Positions 1-6,721 of a stretch of 17,942 nucleotides of DNA are shown here, in pieces. The DNA lies in NCBI GenBank assembly GCA_030637205.1, contig DAOVVL010000004.1:1-17942 (forward strand), in the 5' to 3' direction. This DNA comes from Thalassospiraceae bacterium. GTDB lineage: Bacteria > Pseudomonadota > Alphaproteobacteria > Rhodospirillales > Magnetovibrionaceae. The notes beneath the pieces are model-generated. The model had not been told where the DNA came from, ran no database searches, and saw only the letters and a program-made list of their open reading frames with translations. Position numbers and translations under genes: made by a program. Each line of letters opens with the position of its first letter. Within the stretch, counting starts at the first letter, position 1.

Positions 1-164
1 CTGTGAAGTTGCCTGACGGTACGGAAATGGTGATGCCGGGCGACAACATCTCGATGGAAGTTGAGTTGATTGCGCCGATCGCCATGGATGAAGGTCTTCG
101 TTTTGCCATCCGCGAAGGCGGCCGCACCGTTGGTGCTGGCGTCGTTGCGAAGGTTATTGCATAA
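1..164 (+). CDS. tuf: Elongation factor Tu, C-terminal end (partial)
   Basis: This is the last 53 codons of EF-Tu, the GTPase that delivers aminoacyl-tRNA to the ribosomal A site; the reading frame begins at base 3. The visible part is the end of domain III and includes the conserved stretches MVMPGDNI and GLRFAIREGGRTVGAGVV, ending in KVIA before TAA at 162-164. The GTP-binding domain and domain II lie outside the window. A tuf copy directly upstream of rpsJ is the usual proteobacterial str-to-S10 junction. Whether the genome holds a second tuf cannot be told from here. The identification is firm despite truncation. Confidence 0.97.
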   Translation, partial: VKLPDGTEMVMPGDNISMEVELIAPIAMDEGLRFAIREGGRTVGAGVVAKVIA

Positions 165-176
165 GCAGAATGGTAA

Positions 177-204
177 ATGCTCCCCCGAATGTTCGGGGGA
201 GCAT
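177..204 (+). terminator. Perfect 13-bp inverted repeat between tuf and rpsJ; terminator or attenuator candidate
   Basis: Bases 177-189 (ATGCTCCCCCGAA) are exactly complementary to 192-204, with two bases between them. In RNA this would fold as about 12 bp with a four-base loop. The GC-rich stem is strong, but it is followed only by CCACTTTTAGG, so the U-tract is short and displaced by a few bases. It lies 13 bases after the tuf stop and 28 bases before the rpsJ start. It could be a partial terminator, a transcript 3'-end stabiliser or an RNase site. The structure is certain from sequence; its role is inferred. Confidence 0.6.
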
Positions 205-231
205 CCACTTTTAGGAATAGGTTCGTAGCTG

Positions 232-540
232 ATGGAACATCAAAGCATCCGCATCCGTTTAAAAGCTTTCGATCACCGCGTACTGGATCAATCCGCCGGT
301 GAGATCGTGAACACTGCGCGTCGTACTGGCGCCGAAGTTCGCGGGCCGATTCCGCTTCCGACCCGGATTGAGAAATACACTGTTTTGCGTTCGCCCTTCA
401 TTGATAAGAAGTCGCGTGAGCAATTTGAAATTCGCACACACAAGCGTGTGCTCGACATCATCGACCCAACGCCCCAGACCGTGGACGCGCTTATGAAGCT
501 CGACCTGGCCGCCGGCGTTGACGTTGAGATTAAACTTTAA
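232..540 (+). CDS. rpsJ: 30S ribosomal protein S10
   Basis: S10 (NusE) is a small-subunit head protein that also joins the NusB antitermination complex. The 102-residue product compares with 103 in E. coli. It opens IRIRLKAFDHRVLDQSAGEIV and carries the conserved GPIPLPTRIEKYTVLRSP segment that forms the extended loop, then EQFEIRTHKR. The ATG at 232 has AGGT at 219-222, nine bases upstream, as the likely ribosome-binding site. It is the first gene of the S10 cluster and follows the hairpin after tuf. No clear promoter is visible between tuf and this gene, so read-through from tuf or an unseen promoter is likely. Confidence 0.98.
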   Translation: MEHQSIRIRLKAFDHRVLDQSAGEIVNTARRTGAEVRGPIPLPTRIEKYTVLRSPFIDKKSREQFEIRTHKRVLDIIDPTPQTVDALMKLDLAAGVDVEIKL

Positions 541-543
541 CTC

Positions 544-565
544 GGGCGCTGATTTTCAGCTGCCC
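544..565 (+). other. Small hairpin in the rpsJ-rplC gap
   Basis: GCTGA (548-552) pairs with TCAGC (556-560) around a TTT loop. GGG (544-546) can pair with CCC (563-565) across a small internal loop. It sits just upstream of the rplC ribosome-binding site (AAGGAG, 573-578). There is no U-tract, so it is not a terminator. It is short enough to be fortuitous. Confidence 0.3.
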
Positions 566-588
566 CAAGAACAAGGAGCCAGGGACCA

Positions 589-1353
589 ATGCGCACCGGA
601 ATGATTGCCCAAAAGGTTGGTATGTCCCGCGTCTTTAGGGAAGACGGCACCCATGTCCCCGTGACAGTCCTCAAAGTGGACGGATGCCAGGTTATTTCCC
701 AGAAGACCCAGGAAACAGACGGTTACAACGCTATTCAGTTGGGTGTCGGCGCGGCGAAAGCCAAGCGCCAGTCCAAGGCCATGCGCGGACATTTCGCCAA
801 GGCCAAGGTCGAACCCAAACGCAAAATCGTTGAATTTCGCGTTCCCGCCGACGGCCTGGTGGCCGTGGGTGCTGAAATCGCGCCCAGCCACTTTGTTGAT
901 GGCCAGATGGTCGATGTGACCGGCACCTCAATCGGTAAAGGTTTTGCCGGTGCCATGAAACGTCACAACTTCAGTGGCCTTCGCGCTACGCACGGCGTTT
1001 CAATTTCGCACCGTTCACACGGTTCTACCGGTCAGTGTCAGGATCCGGGCAAAGTGTTCAAGGGCAAGAAAATGGCCGGCCACATGGGTGCGGCGCGTGT
1101 GACCACGCAAAATCTTGAAATCGTCGCGACCGACGATGACAAGGGTGTGATTTTGGTCAGGGGCGCAGTTCCCGGTTCCAAGGGCGGTTGGGTAATGGTT
1201 CGCGACGCGGTCAAGAAAAGCCACGCTGACGATCTTCCGTTCCCGGCCAAACTCATGGGCGAAGCCGTTGCTGAAGAAGCACCTGCTGAACAACCCGTTG
1301 CTGATGAAGCACCTGCTGCCGCTGATGCGGACGCCGGCGATACGAAGGAATAA
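589..1353 (+). CDS. rplC: 50S ribosomal protein L3 with an acidic, alanine-rich C-terminal tail
   Basis: L3 is an early-assembly 23S rRNA-binding protein whose central extension reaches towards the peptidyl-transferase centre. The N-terminal MRTGMIAQKVGMSRVF and the core GQCQDPGKVFKGKKMAGHMG (about residues 148-167) are diagnostic. By alignment from memory, Q149 matches the glutamine methylated by PrmB in E. coli. The product has 254 residues against 209 in E. coli. The excess lies mostly after residue 224, in a tail of Ala, Glu, Asp and Pro that contains a 10-residue internal duplication. Start ATG 589 has AAGGAG at 573-578. The tail is probably disordered. Confidence 0.98.
   Translation: MRTGMIAQKVGMSRVFREDGTHVPVTVLKVDGCQVISQKTQETDGYNAIQLGVGAAKAKRQSKAMRGHFAKAKVEPKRKIVEFRVPADGLVAVGAEIAPSHFVDGQMVDVTGTSIGKGFAGAMKRHNFSGLRATHGVSISHRSHGSTGQCQDPGKVFKGKKMAGHMGAARVTTQNLEIVATDDDKGVILVRGAVPGSKGGWVMVRDAVKKSHADDLPFPAKLMGEAVAEEAPAEQPVADEAPAAADADAGDTKE
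1265..1318 (+). repeat. Imperfect 30-bp-period duplication within the rplC tail
   Basis: Bases 1265-1288 and 1295-1318 match at 23 of 24 positions, the only difference being A against T at the Glu/Asp codon. The period is 30 bases, or ten codons, giving AVAEEAPAEQ followed by PVADEAPAAA in L3. Keeping the reading frame and near-identical synonymous bases suggests a fairly recent slippage duplication. Confidence 0.85.
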
Positions 1354-1357
1354 GCCA

Positions 1358-1978
1358 ATGAAATTGGATATCATCAGCCTTGATAATAAGAAGGTCGGCT
1401 CTGTCGATCTGGACGATTCGATTTTCGGTCTCCAGGTTCGCTCCGATCTCCTGGCGCGTGCAGTTAATTGGCAACTTGCCAAACGCCGTGCCGGTATTCA
1501 TCACACCAAAGGACGTTCCGATGTTTCCGGTGGCGGCAGGAAGCCGTTCAACCAGAAAGGCAGTGGTAACGCCCGCCAGGGAACGATCCGCGCTCCGCAG
1601 ATGCGTGGTGGCGGTATCGTCTTTGGCCCGAAATCGCGCAAACACGCACACAAACTGCCCAAGAAGGTTCGTGCGCTGGCGTTGAAAACGGCGCTTTCCG
1701 CCAAACAGGCCGAAGGCAAGCTGTTCATCGTCGACAAGGCGGAAATGAAAACGCCGAAAACCGCCCAGCTCATCAAACAGATGCAAAAGCTGGCCTGGGG
1801 TTCGACCTTGTTGATCGACGGCGCTGAAGTTAACCAGGGCTTTGCCCGCGCTGCGCGCAACGTGGTGGGGCTCGACGTATTGCCGAGCCAGGGCGCAAAC
1901 GTTTACGACATCCTGCGCCGCGACACGCTGGTGCTGACCAAGGAAGCCGTAGCCAAGTTGCAGGAGCGACTGAAATGA
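1358..1978 (+). CDS. rplD: 50S ribosomal protein L4
   Basis: L4 binds 23S rRNA and lines the exit-tunnel constriction through its basic loop. In E. coli it also represses its own S10 operon. The product has 206 residues (E. coli 201). The loop signature RSDVSGGGRKPFNQKGSGNARQG and RAPQMRGGGIVFGP is clear at about residues 55-90. The start is ATG 1358, with AAGGA at 1345-1349 overlapping the end of rplC. A longer in-frame reading from 1268 would run through the rplC tail and is not credible. The gene ends in an ATGA overlap with rplW, so the two are probably translationally coupled. The E. coli-type L4 leader target cannot be judged here. Confidence 0.98.
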   Translation: MKLDIISLDNKKVGSVDLDDSIFGLQVRSDLLARAVNWQLAKRRAGIHHTKGRSDVSGGGRKPFNQKGSGNARQGTIRAPQMRGGGIVFGPKSRKHAHKLPKKVRALALKTALSAKQAEGKLFIVDKAEMKTPKTAQLIKQMQKLAWGSTLLIDGAEVNQGFARAARNVVGLDVLPSQGANVYDILRRDTLVLTKEAVAKLQERLK

Positions 1979-2289
1979 GCACCAACAAGCAAGTCGTGAG
2001 CAAAGAACGCATGTACGAGATCATTCGTCGTCCGGTGATTACCGAGAAGACAACGATGATGTCTGAACACAATCAGGTCTGCTTCCAGGTTCCGCTCGAT
2101 GCGACCAAGCCGGAAATTCGCTCGGCTGTCGAAGAGCTGTTCAAGGTCAAGGTCGAAGCCGTCAACACGCTTCGTGCCAAAGGCAAGACCAAACGTTTCC
2201 GCGGCCATATGGGCAAGCGCGGCGACATCAAAAAAGCCGTCGTGACATTGGCCGAAGGCCAATCCATCGACGTCACGTCCGGTCTTTAA
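1975..2289 (+). CDS. rplW: 50S ribosomal protein L23
   Basis: L23 sits at the polypeptide tunnel exit and is the docking site for trigger factor and the signal recognition particle. The product has 104 residues (E. coli 100). The core IIRRPVITEKTT and the later KVEAVNTLRAKGKTKRFRG are characteristic. The chosen ATG overlaps the rplD stop by four bases (ATGA) and has AGGAG at 1962-1966. A GTG at codon 9 is a weaker alternative that would remove only the variable N-terminus. Confidence 0.97.
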   Translation: MSTNKQVVSKERMYEIIRRPVITEKTTMMSEHNQVCFQVPLDATKPEIRSAVEELFKVKVEAVNTLRAKGKTKRFRGHMGKRGDIKKAVVTLAEGQSIDVTSGL

Positions 2290-2309
2290 GATAAAGGGTG
2301 AACTGAAAA

Positions 2310-3140
2310 ATGGCACTCAAGCAATATAAACCAACGACCCCCGGCCGCCGCGGCCTGGTTCTGGTCGATCGTTCCAGCATCTGGAAGGGCCGTCCCGAAA
2401 AAAGCCTCACCGAAGGCTTGCGCAAAAACGGTGGTCGTAACAACACCGGGCGCATTACTGCGCGCCGCATCGGTGGTGGCCACAAGCGTCGCTATCGCAT
2501 GATCGATTTCAAGCGCACCAAAGCTGGTTTGGCAACGGTCGAACGGATCGAATATGATCCCAACCGCACCGCGTTTATCGCGCTGTTGACCTACGCAGAC
2601 GGCGAAAAGGCCTACATCCTGGCACCACAACGCCTGGCTATCGGCGATCAGGTCGAAGCCGCTGAAAACGCCGACATCAAACCCGGCAATGCACTTCCGC
2701 TGGCCAACATCCCGGTCGGTACCATCGTGCATAACGTGGAAATGAAACAGGGCAAGGGCGGCCAGATCGCACGTTCCGCCGGTGCTTACGTTCAGATTGT
2801 GGGCAAGGATCAGGGTTATGCCCAGATCCGCCTGATGTCCGGCGAAGTTCGCATGGTTCGCAGCGAATGCACGGCCACCATTGGTGCCGTCAGCAACCCG
2901 GACAAACAAAACATCAAGCTCGGCAAAGCCGGGCGCAAGCGCTGGCTCGGTAAACGCCCAAGCGTTCGTGGCGTCGCCATGAACCCGGTGGATCACCCCC
3001 ATGGTGGTGGCGAAGGCCGCACCTCAGGTGGCCGTCACCCGGTTACGCCCTGGGGCAAACCCACCAAGGGCAAGCGCACTCGTTCCAACAAGCAGACGGA
3101 CCGGCTCATCATGCGCCGCCGTCATGCAAAGAAGAAATAA
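2310..3140 (+). CDS. rplB: 50S ribosomal protein L2
   Basis: L2 is needed for subunit association and peptidyl-transferase activity. The product has 276 residues (E. coli 273). The signature MNPVDHPHGGGEGRTSGGRH begins at residue 224, which places the conserved functional histidine at 229, the E. coli number. The N-terminal RRIGGGHKRRYR and the basic C-terminus are also typical. ATG 2310 follows AAAGGGTGA (about 2293-2301). It lies 20 bases after rplW in the usual S10 order. Confidence 0.98.
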   Translation: MALKQYKPTTPGRRGLVLVDRSSIWKGRPEKSLTEGLRKNGGRNNTGRITARRIGGGHKRRYRMIDFKRTKAGLATVERIEYDPNRTAFIALLTYADGEKAYILAPQRLAIGDQVEAAENADIKPGNALPLANIPVGTIVHNVEMKQGKGGQIARSAGAYVQIVGKDQGYAQIRLMSGEVRMVRSECTATIGAVSNPDKQNIKLGKAGRKRWLGKRPSVRGVAMNPVDHPHGGGEGRTSGGRHPVTPWGKPTKGKRTRSNKQTDRLIMRRRHAKKK

Positions 3141-3152
3141 TAGGAGGAAGCA

Positions 3153-3431
3153 TTGCCACGTTCCGTTTGGAAAGGTCCTTTTGTTGACGGCTACCTTCTT
3201 AAGAAGGCCGAAGACGCACGCGCGTCCGGTCGCAATCAGGTAGTTAAGACCTGGTCGCGCCGTTCAACCATTTTACCGCAATTCGTTGGTCTGACGTTTG
3301 GCGTCTACAACGGCAAGAAATTCGTGCCGGTTCTGGTGACCGAAGAAATGATTGGTCACAAGTTCGGCGAGTTTTCTCCCACCCGTACCTACATCGGTCA
3401 CGCGGTCGATAAGAAGGGCAAGAGGGCTTAA
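3153..3431 (+). CDS. rpsS: 30S ribosomal protein S19 (TTG start)
   Basis: S19 pairs with S13 in the head of the small subunit. The 92 residues match the E. coli length exactly and begin with the conserved PRSVWKGPFVDGYLLKKAE; GHKFGEFSPTR is also present. The start is TTG at 3153. An in-frame TAG at 3141-3143 lies four codons upstream with no ATG or GTG between, and the next internal methionine is deep in the protein, so TTG is the only workable start. A strong AGGAGG (3142-3147) precedes it at a short spacing of five bases and may offset the weak codon. Confidence 0.98.
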   Translation: MPRSVWKGPFVDGYLLKKAEDARASGRNQVVKTWSRRSTILPQFVGLTFGVYNGKKFVPVLVTEEMIGHKFGEFSPTRTYIGHAVDKKGKRA

Positions 3432-3433
3432 AC

Positions 3434-3814
3434 ATGGGTAAGAAAAGCATATCACGCGCATTTGCCGATAACGAAGCATTCGCCGGCGCAAAAATGATCC
3501 GCACCAGCCCGCAGAAGCTGAATCTGGTCGCCCAGATGATTCGCGGCAAAAAATGCGATCAGGCCTTGGGTGAACTGACCTTCTCAAAACGTCGCATTGC
3601 TGCTGACGTGAAGAAGGTTCTGGAAAGCGCCATCGCCAATGCAGAAAATAACCACCAGCTGGATGTTGACCGTCTGTATATTTCCGAAATCACGGTCGGT
3701 CGTGCGCTGGTCATGAAACGCTGGCGTCCCCGGGCGCGTGGCCGTACCGGTAGCATTCATAAGCCGTTTAGTAATTTGCGCCTTGTGGTGCGCGAGCGCG
3801 AGGAGACCGCCTAA
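3434..3814 (+). CDS. rplV: 50S ribosomal protein L22
   Basis: L22 contributes a long beta-hairpin to the exit-tunnel constriction, where macrolide-resistance changes are known to arise. The product has 126 residues (E. coli 110); much of the extra length is at the N-terminus. RTSPQKLNLVAQMIRGK and the hairpin segment MKRWRPRARGRTG are diagnostic. ATG 3434 comes two bases after the rpsS stop, with AGAGGG at 3421-3426 inside rpsS. The stop overlaps the rpsC start by one base (TAATG). Confidence 0.98.
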   Translation: MGKKSISRAFADNEAFAGAKMIRTSPQKLNLVAQMIRGKKCDQALGELTFSKRRIAADVKKVLESAIANAENNHQLDVDRLYISEITVGRALVMKRWRPRARGRTGSIHKPFSNLRLVVREREETA

Positions 3815-4497
3815 TGGGCCATAAAGTTAATCCGATTGGTTTTCGCCTTGGCATAAATCGCACCTGGGATTCCCGGTGGTATGCCGATGGCAACTATGCC
3901 GAACTGCTTCACGAAGATCTGAAGATCCGTGAGTTCCTGAAAAAGCGTCTGGCCCAGGCCAGCGTTTCCAAGGTGGTCATTGAACGCCCGGCGAAAAAGG
4001 CACGTATCACGATTTATACGGCGCGTCCCGGTGTGGTCATTGGCAAAAAGGGTGCAGATATCGAAGTCCTGCGTAAAGCCATTTCCGAAATCACCGGCGG
4101 TGGTTCGGATGTGAACATCAACATTGTTGAAATTCGCAAGCCCGAAACCGATGCCCAGCTGGTTGCCGATAATATCGCCCAGCAGTTGGAACGCCGCGTT
4201 TCCACGCGGCGCGCCATGAAGCGTGCCGTTCAGTCGGCCATGCGCATGGGCGCCGAAGGCATCCGCATCAACTGTGCGGGTCGTTTGGGTGGTGCAGAAA
4301 TTGCGCGCACCGTTTGGTACCGCGAAGGTCGCGTGCCGTTGCACACCTTGCGTGCCGATGTCGATTACGCCATCGCACGTGCCAACACCACTTATGGTGT
4401 GTGCGGCATTAAAGTCTGGATCTACAAGGGCGAGATTATGGCCCACGATCCGATGGCCGTTGAGAAAAAAGCCCAGGCCCAACAGCCCGGACGCTAA
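3814..4497 (+). CDS. rpsC: 30S ribosomal protein S3
   Basis: S3 lies at the mRNA entry channel and contributes to helicase activity on mRNA. The product has 227 residues (E. coli 233). It begins GHKVNPIGFRLG, has a type II KH domain with the GKKG loop at residues 77-80, and a C-terminal domain with GRLGGAEIARTVW. ATG 3814 shares one base with the rplV stop and follows AGGAG at 3801-3805. Translational coupling to rplV is likely. Confidence 0.98.
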   Translation: MGHKVNPIGFRLGINRTWDSRWYADGNYAELLHEDLKIREFLKKRLAQASVSKVVIERPAKKARITIYTARPGVVIGKKGADIEVLRKAISEITGGGSDVNINIVEIRKPETDAQLVADNIAQQLERRVSTRRAMKRAVQSAMRMGAEGIRINCAGRLGGAEIARTVWYREGRVPLHTLRADVDYAIARANTTYGVCGIKVWIYKGEIMAHDPMAVEKKAQAQQPGR

Positions 4498-4533
4498 ACC
4501 GTTAACAGAAAAGAAGTGAGAGGGTAGCAGAAC

Positions 4534-4953
4534 ATGCTGAGCCCCAAGAAAACGAAATATCGCAAGGCCCATAAGGGCCGCATCCACGGCAACGCCAAGG
4601 GTGGCTATACGTTGAACTTTGGTGCCTATGGCCTGAAGGCGACGTCGCCCGAACGCGTGACCGCGCGCCAGATCGAAGCCGCGCGCCGTGCCATGACGCG
4701 CCATATGAAGCGTGCCGGGCGTGTATGGATCCGGATTTTCCCCGATCTTCCGGTCACCCAGAAGCCTGCCGAAGTTCGCCAGGGTAAGGGTAAGGGTTCG
4801 GTCGAATTTTGGGCATGCCGTGTGAAACCGGGCCGCATCATGTTTGAAATTGACGGCGTGTCCAAGGAAATTGCCCTGGAGGCGTTCGCACTGGCCGCCG
4901 CCAAGCTTCCCGTGGCGACCCGTTTTGTAACCCGCTTTGGTGAGGAAGGATAA
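4534..4953 (+). CDS. rplP: 50S ribosomal protein L16
   Basis: L16 organises the A-site tRNA region and the central protuberance of the large subunit. The product has 139 residues (E. coli 136). MLSPKKTKYRKAHKGR, the segment RVWIRIFPDLPVTQKPAEVR and the GKGKGSVEFWACRVKPG motif identify it. GAGAGGG at 4518-4524 lies nine bases before ATG 4534. The 36-base gap from rpsC is one of the longer gaps in the S10 cluster and holds nothing beyond this site. Confidence 0.98.
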   Translation: MLSPKKTKYRKAHKGRIHGNAKGGYTLNFGAYGLKATSPERVTARQIEAARRAMTRHMKRAGRVWIRIFPDLPVTQKPAEVRQGKGKGSVEFWACRVKPGRIMFEIDGVSKEIALEAFALAAAKLPVATRFVTRFGEEG

Positions 4954-4956
4954 GTT

Positions 4957-5160
4957 ATGAACAATGCAGCAGAAGTCCGCACCAAAAGCGATGATGAGCT
5001 GAAGCAGCAGCTTCAGGATTTGCGCAAAGAATCTTTCAACCTGCGTTTTCAGACGGCCAGCGGCCAGCTTGAAAACACCGCCCGTACCGGCCAGGTGAAG
5101 AAGAACATTGCGCGCATTAAAACCATTTTGAGCGAGCGCACCCGCGCTCCTCAAGCGTAA
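4957..5160 (+). CDS. rpmC: 50S ribosomal protein L29
   Basis: L29 is a small two-helix protein beside L23 at the tunnel exit. The product has 67 residues (E. coli 63) and carries the family pattern LRKESFNLRFQTASGQLENT followed by RIKTILSER. ATG 4957 lies three bases after the rplP stop, with GAGGAAGGA at 4942-4950 inside the end of rplP. Coupling to rplP is likely. Confidence 0.97.
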   Translation: MNNAAEVRTKSDDELKQQLQDLRKESFNLRFQTASGQLENTARTGQVKKNIARIKTILSERTRAPQA

Positions 5161-5176
5161 GTAGGAGATCCGAGAC

Positions 5177-5413
5177 ATGCCGAAGCGCGTTTTGCAGGGT
5201 GTCGTAGTAAGCGATAAGCAGGATAAGACCGTGACCGTAAAGGTTGAACGCAAGGTCATGCATCCGCTTTATAAGAAGTATGTGCGCAAATCCAAGAAGT
5301 ATGCCGCACACGATGAAACCAACAGCGTCAAGGCCGGCGAAATCGTAAGAATTCGTGAATGTAAGCCGATCTCGAAGCGTAAAACTTGGGAAGTCATCAC
5401 CGAGTCCGCCTGA
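5177..5413 (+). CDS. rpsQ: 30S ribosomal protein S17
   Basis: S17 is an early-assembly OB-fold protein of the 30S body. The product has 78 residues (E. coli 84). The patterns LQGVVVSDKQDKTVTVKVER, HPLYKKYVRKSKKYAAHDE and IRECKPISKRKTWEV are typical. TAGGAGAT at 5162-5169 precedes ATG 5177. It is the last gene of the S10 cluster in the E. coli definition, and a hairpin begins inside its last codons. Confidence 0.98.
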   Translation: MPKRVLQGVVVSDKQDKTVTVKVERKVMHPLYKKYVRKSKKYAAHDETNSVKAGEIVRIRECKPISKRKTWEVITESA

Positions 5414-5432
5414 CCAACTGCCAACAGGCGGA
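5405..5432 (+). promoter_or_regulatory. Hairpin at the S10/spc cluster boundary
   Basis: TCCGCCTG (5405-5412) is exactly complementary to CAGGCGGA (5425-5432), giving an 8-bp GC-rich stem with a 12-base loop. It starts inside the last codons of rpsQ and spans its stop. The downstream sequence GACCGTGGTGAGTTT lacks a proper U-tract. It sits 29 bases before rplN, exactly where the S10 and spc operons divide in E. coli. It may mark mRNA processing or attenuation; the function is inferred. Confidence 0.45.
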
Positions 5433-5461
5433 GACCGTGGTGAGTTTAAGGAGATAATGAA

Positions 5462-5830
5462 ATGATACAGGCAGAGACAAATCTGGAAGTAGCCGACAAC
5501 TCCGGCGCGCGCAAGGTGCAATGCATCAAAGTGCTCGGCGGATCGAAGCGCAGATACGCTTCTGTTGGCGACGTCATCGTCGTCTCTATTAAAGATGCAA
5601 TCCCCCGGGGTCGCGTCAAGAAGGGTGATGTTCACCGTGCCGTCGTCGTTCGTACGGCCAAGGACATTCAGCGCAAAGATGGTTCGACCATTCGCTTTGA
5701 TAGCAACGCAGCCGTGTTGATCAATAAGCAGGGCGAACCCATCGGCACCCGTATTTTTGGCCCCGTAACGCGTGAACTTCGTGCCAAGAAGTACATGAAA
5801 ATCGTTTCTCTAGCGCCTGAGGTGCTGTGA
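5462..5830 (+). CDS. rplN: 50S ribosomal protein L14
   Basis: L14 lies at the subunit interface next to L19 and is a contact for the silencing factor RsfS. The product has 122 residues (E. coli 123). MIQAETNLEVADNSGARKVQCIKVLGG and the signature GRVKKGDVHRAVVVRTAK are diagnostic. AAGGAG at 5448-5453 lies eight bases before ATG 5462. The gene opens the spc cluster after a 48-base gap and overlaps rplX by one base (TGATG). Confidence 0.98.
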   Translation: MIQAETNLEVADNSGARKVQCIKVLGGSKRRYASVGDVIVVSIKDAIPRGRVKKGDVHRAVVVRTAKDIQRKDGSTIRFDSNAAVLINKQGEPIGTRIFGPVTRELRAKKYMKIVSLAPEVL

Positions 5831-6147
5831 TGTTGAGCAAAATCAAAAAAGGCGATCGCGTGATCGTAACCACAGGGCGCTCCAAAGGCGTTTCCGGTGA
5901 AGTGCTTCGGGTGTTGCCCAAAAGCGGAACTGCGTTTGTGCAGGGTGTAAACATGGTCAAGCGCCATACCCGCCAGACCCAGACGGCTGAAGGCGGCATC
6001 ATTGAAAAAGAAGCTGAGATTAATCTTTCCAACCTTGCCCATATCGATCCCAAGGACGGCAAGCCGACCCGTGTCGGCGTCAAAGTCCTGAAAGACGGTA
6101 AAAAGGTGCGCTTTGCCAAACGTTCCGGCGAAGTCCTGGACGCGTAA
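5830..6147 (+). CDS. rplX: 50S ribosomal protein L24
   Basis: L24 is an assembly-initiator protein with a KOW domain, located near the tunnel exit. The product has 105 residues (E. coli 104). KIKKGDRVIVTTGRSKGVSGEVLRV is the KOW motif, followed by VKRHTRQTQTAEGGIIEKEAEI. The ATG at 5830, which shares one base with the rplN stop, is preferred over the GTG one codon earlier. GAGGTG at 5819-5824 serves as ribosome-binding site. Coupling to rplN is likely. Confidence 0.97.
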   Translation: MLSKIKKGDRVIVTTGRSKGVSGEVLRVLPKSGTAFVQGVNMVKRHTRQTQTAEGGIIEKEAEINLSNLAHIDPKDGKPTRVGVKVLKDGKKVRFAKRSGEVLDA

Positions 6148-6163
6148 GGGAGGCATGAAACAA

Positions 6164-6721
6164 ATGACACGTTTACTTGATATCTATCGTTCAGACGTTG
6201 TTCCGGCCATGCAGCAGGAATTCAACTACGCGAACGTCATGCAAATGCCCAAGCTCGACAAGGTCGTCTTGAATATGGGTGTTGGCGAAGCGGCGCTGGA
6301 CAAGAAAAAGATCGAAGGCGCGTATTCCGACATGACCAGGATCGCTGGCCAAAAGCCGGTGAAAACGAAGGCCAAAAACTCCATCGCGGCGTTCAAGCTG
6401 CGCGAGGAAATGGTCGTCGGCACCAAGGTTACGTTGCGCAAGGACCGGATGTTCGAATTCCTTGACCGCCTTATCTATATCGCACTGCCGCGGGTTCGTG
6501 ATTTCCGCGGTTTGTCGCCAAAAGGATTTGACGGCAATGGCAACTACGCCATGGGCTTGAAGGAACAGATCGTGTTCCCCGAAATCGATTACGACCAAGT
6601 CGATAAAATTCGGGGCATGGATATTGTGATCTGCACCACCGCAACAAATGATGCGGAAGCAATTGCCCTTTTGAAGGCGTTCAACATGCCGTTTGCCGGC
6701 CAAACCGGAGGAAATAACTAA
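6164..6721 (+). CDS. rplE: 50S ribosomal protein L5
   Basis: L5 binds 5S rRNA and touches P-site tRNA in the central protuberance. The product has 185 residues from this start (E. coli 179). KVVLNMGVGEAALDKK, GQKPVKTKAKNSIAAFKLRE and RDFRGLSPKGFDGNGNYAMGLKEQIVFPEI are conserved. ATG 6164 lies ten bases after GGAGG (6149-6153). An in-frame ATG at 6155 is only one base from that site, so it is less likely. The stop overlaps rpsN by one base. In E. coli this junction holds the S8 repressor site; I cannot judge from sequence alone whether one exists here. Confidence 0.97.
   Translation: MTRLLDIYRSDVVPAMQQEFNYANVMQMPKLDKVVLNMGVGEAALDKKKIEGAYSDMTRIAGQKPVKTKAKNSIAAFKLREEMVVGTKVTLRKDRMFEFLDRLIYIALPRVRDFRGLSPKGFDGNGNYAMGLKEQIVFPEIDYDQVDKIRGMDIVICTTATNDAEAIALLKAFNMPFAGQTGGNN

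Noticed and set aside
1268..1357. Upstream extension of rplD by 30 codons within rplC
   Set aside because: The added residues derive from the out-of-frame rplC repeat, and L4 homology starts at the ATG at 1358, which has its own ribosome-binding site.
3811..5259. Open frame of 482 codons on the minus strand, antisense to rpsC, rplP, rpmC and rpsQ
   Set aside because: It lies opposite four certain ribosomal genes, shows no recognisable domain, and is explained by codon bias of the sense genes leaving few antisense stops.
5457..5465. Two-codon frame ATG AAA TGA overlapping the rplN start
   Set aside because: The ATG is only three bases from the Shine-Dalgarno sequence, so initiation there is unlikely; it probably arises by chance.
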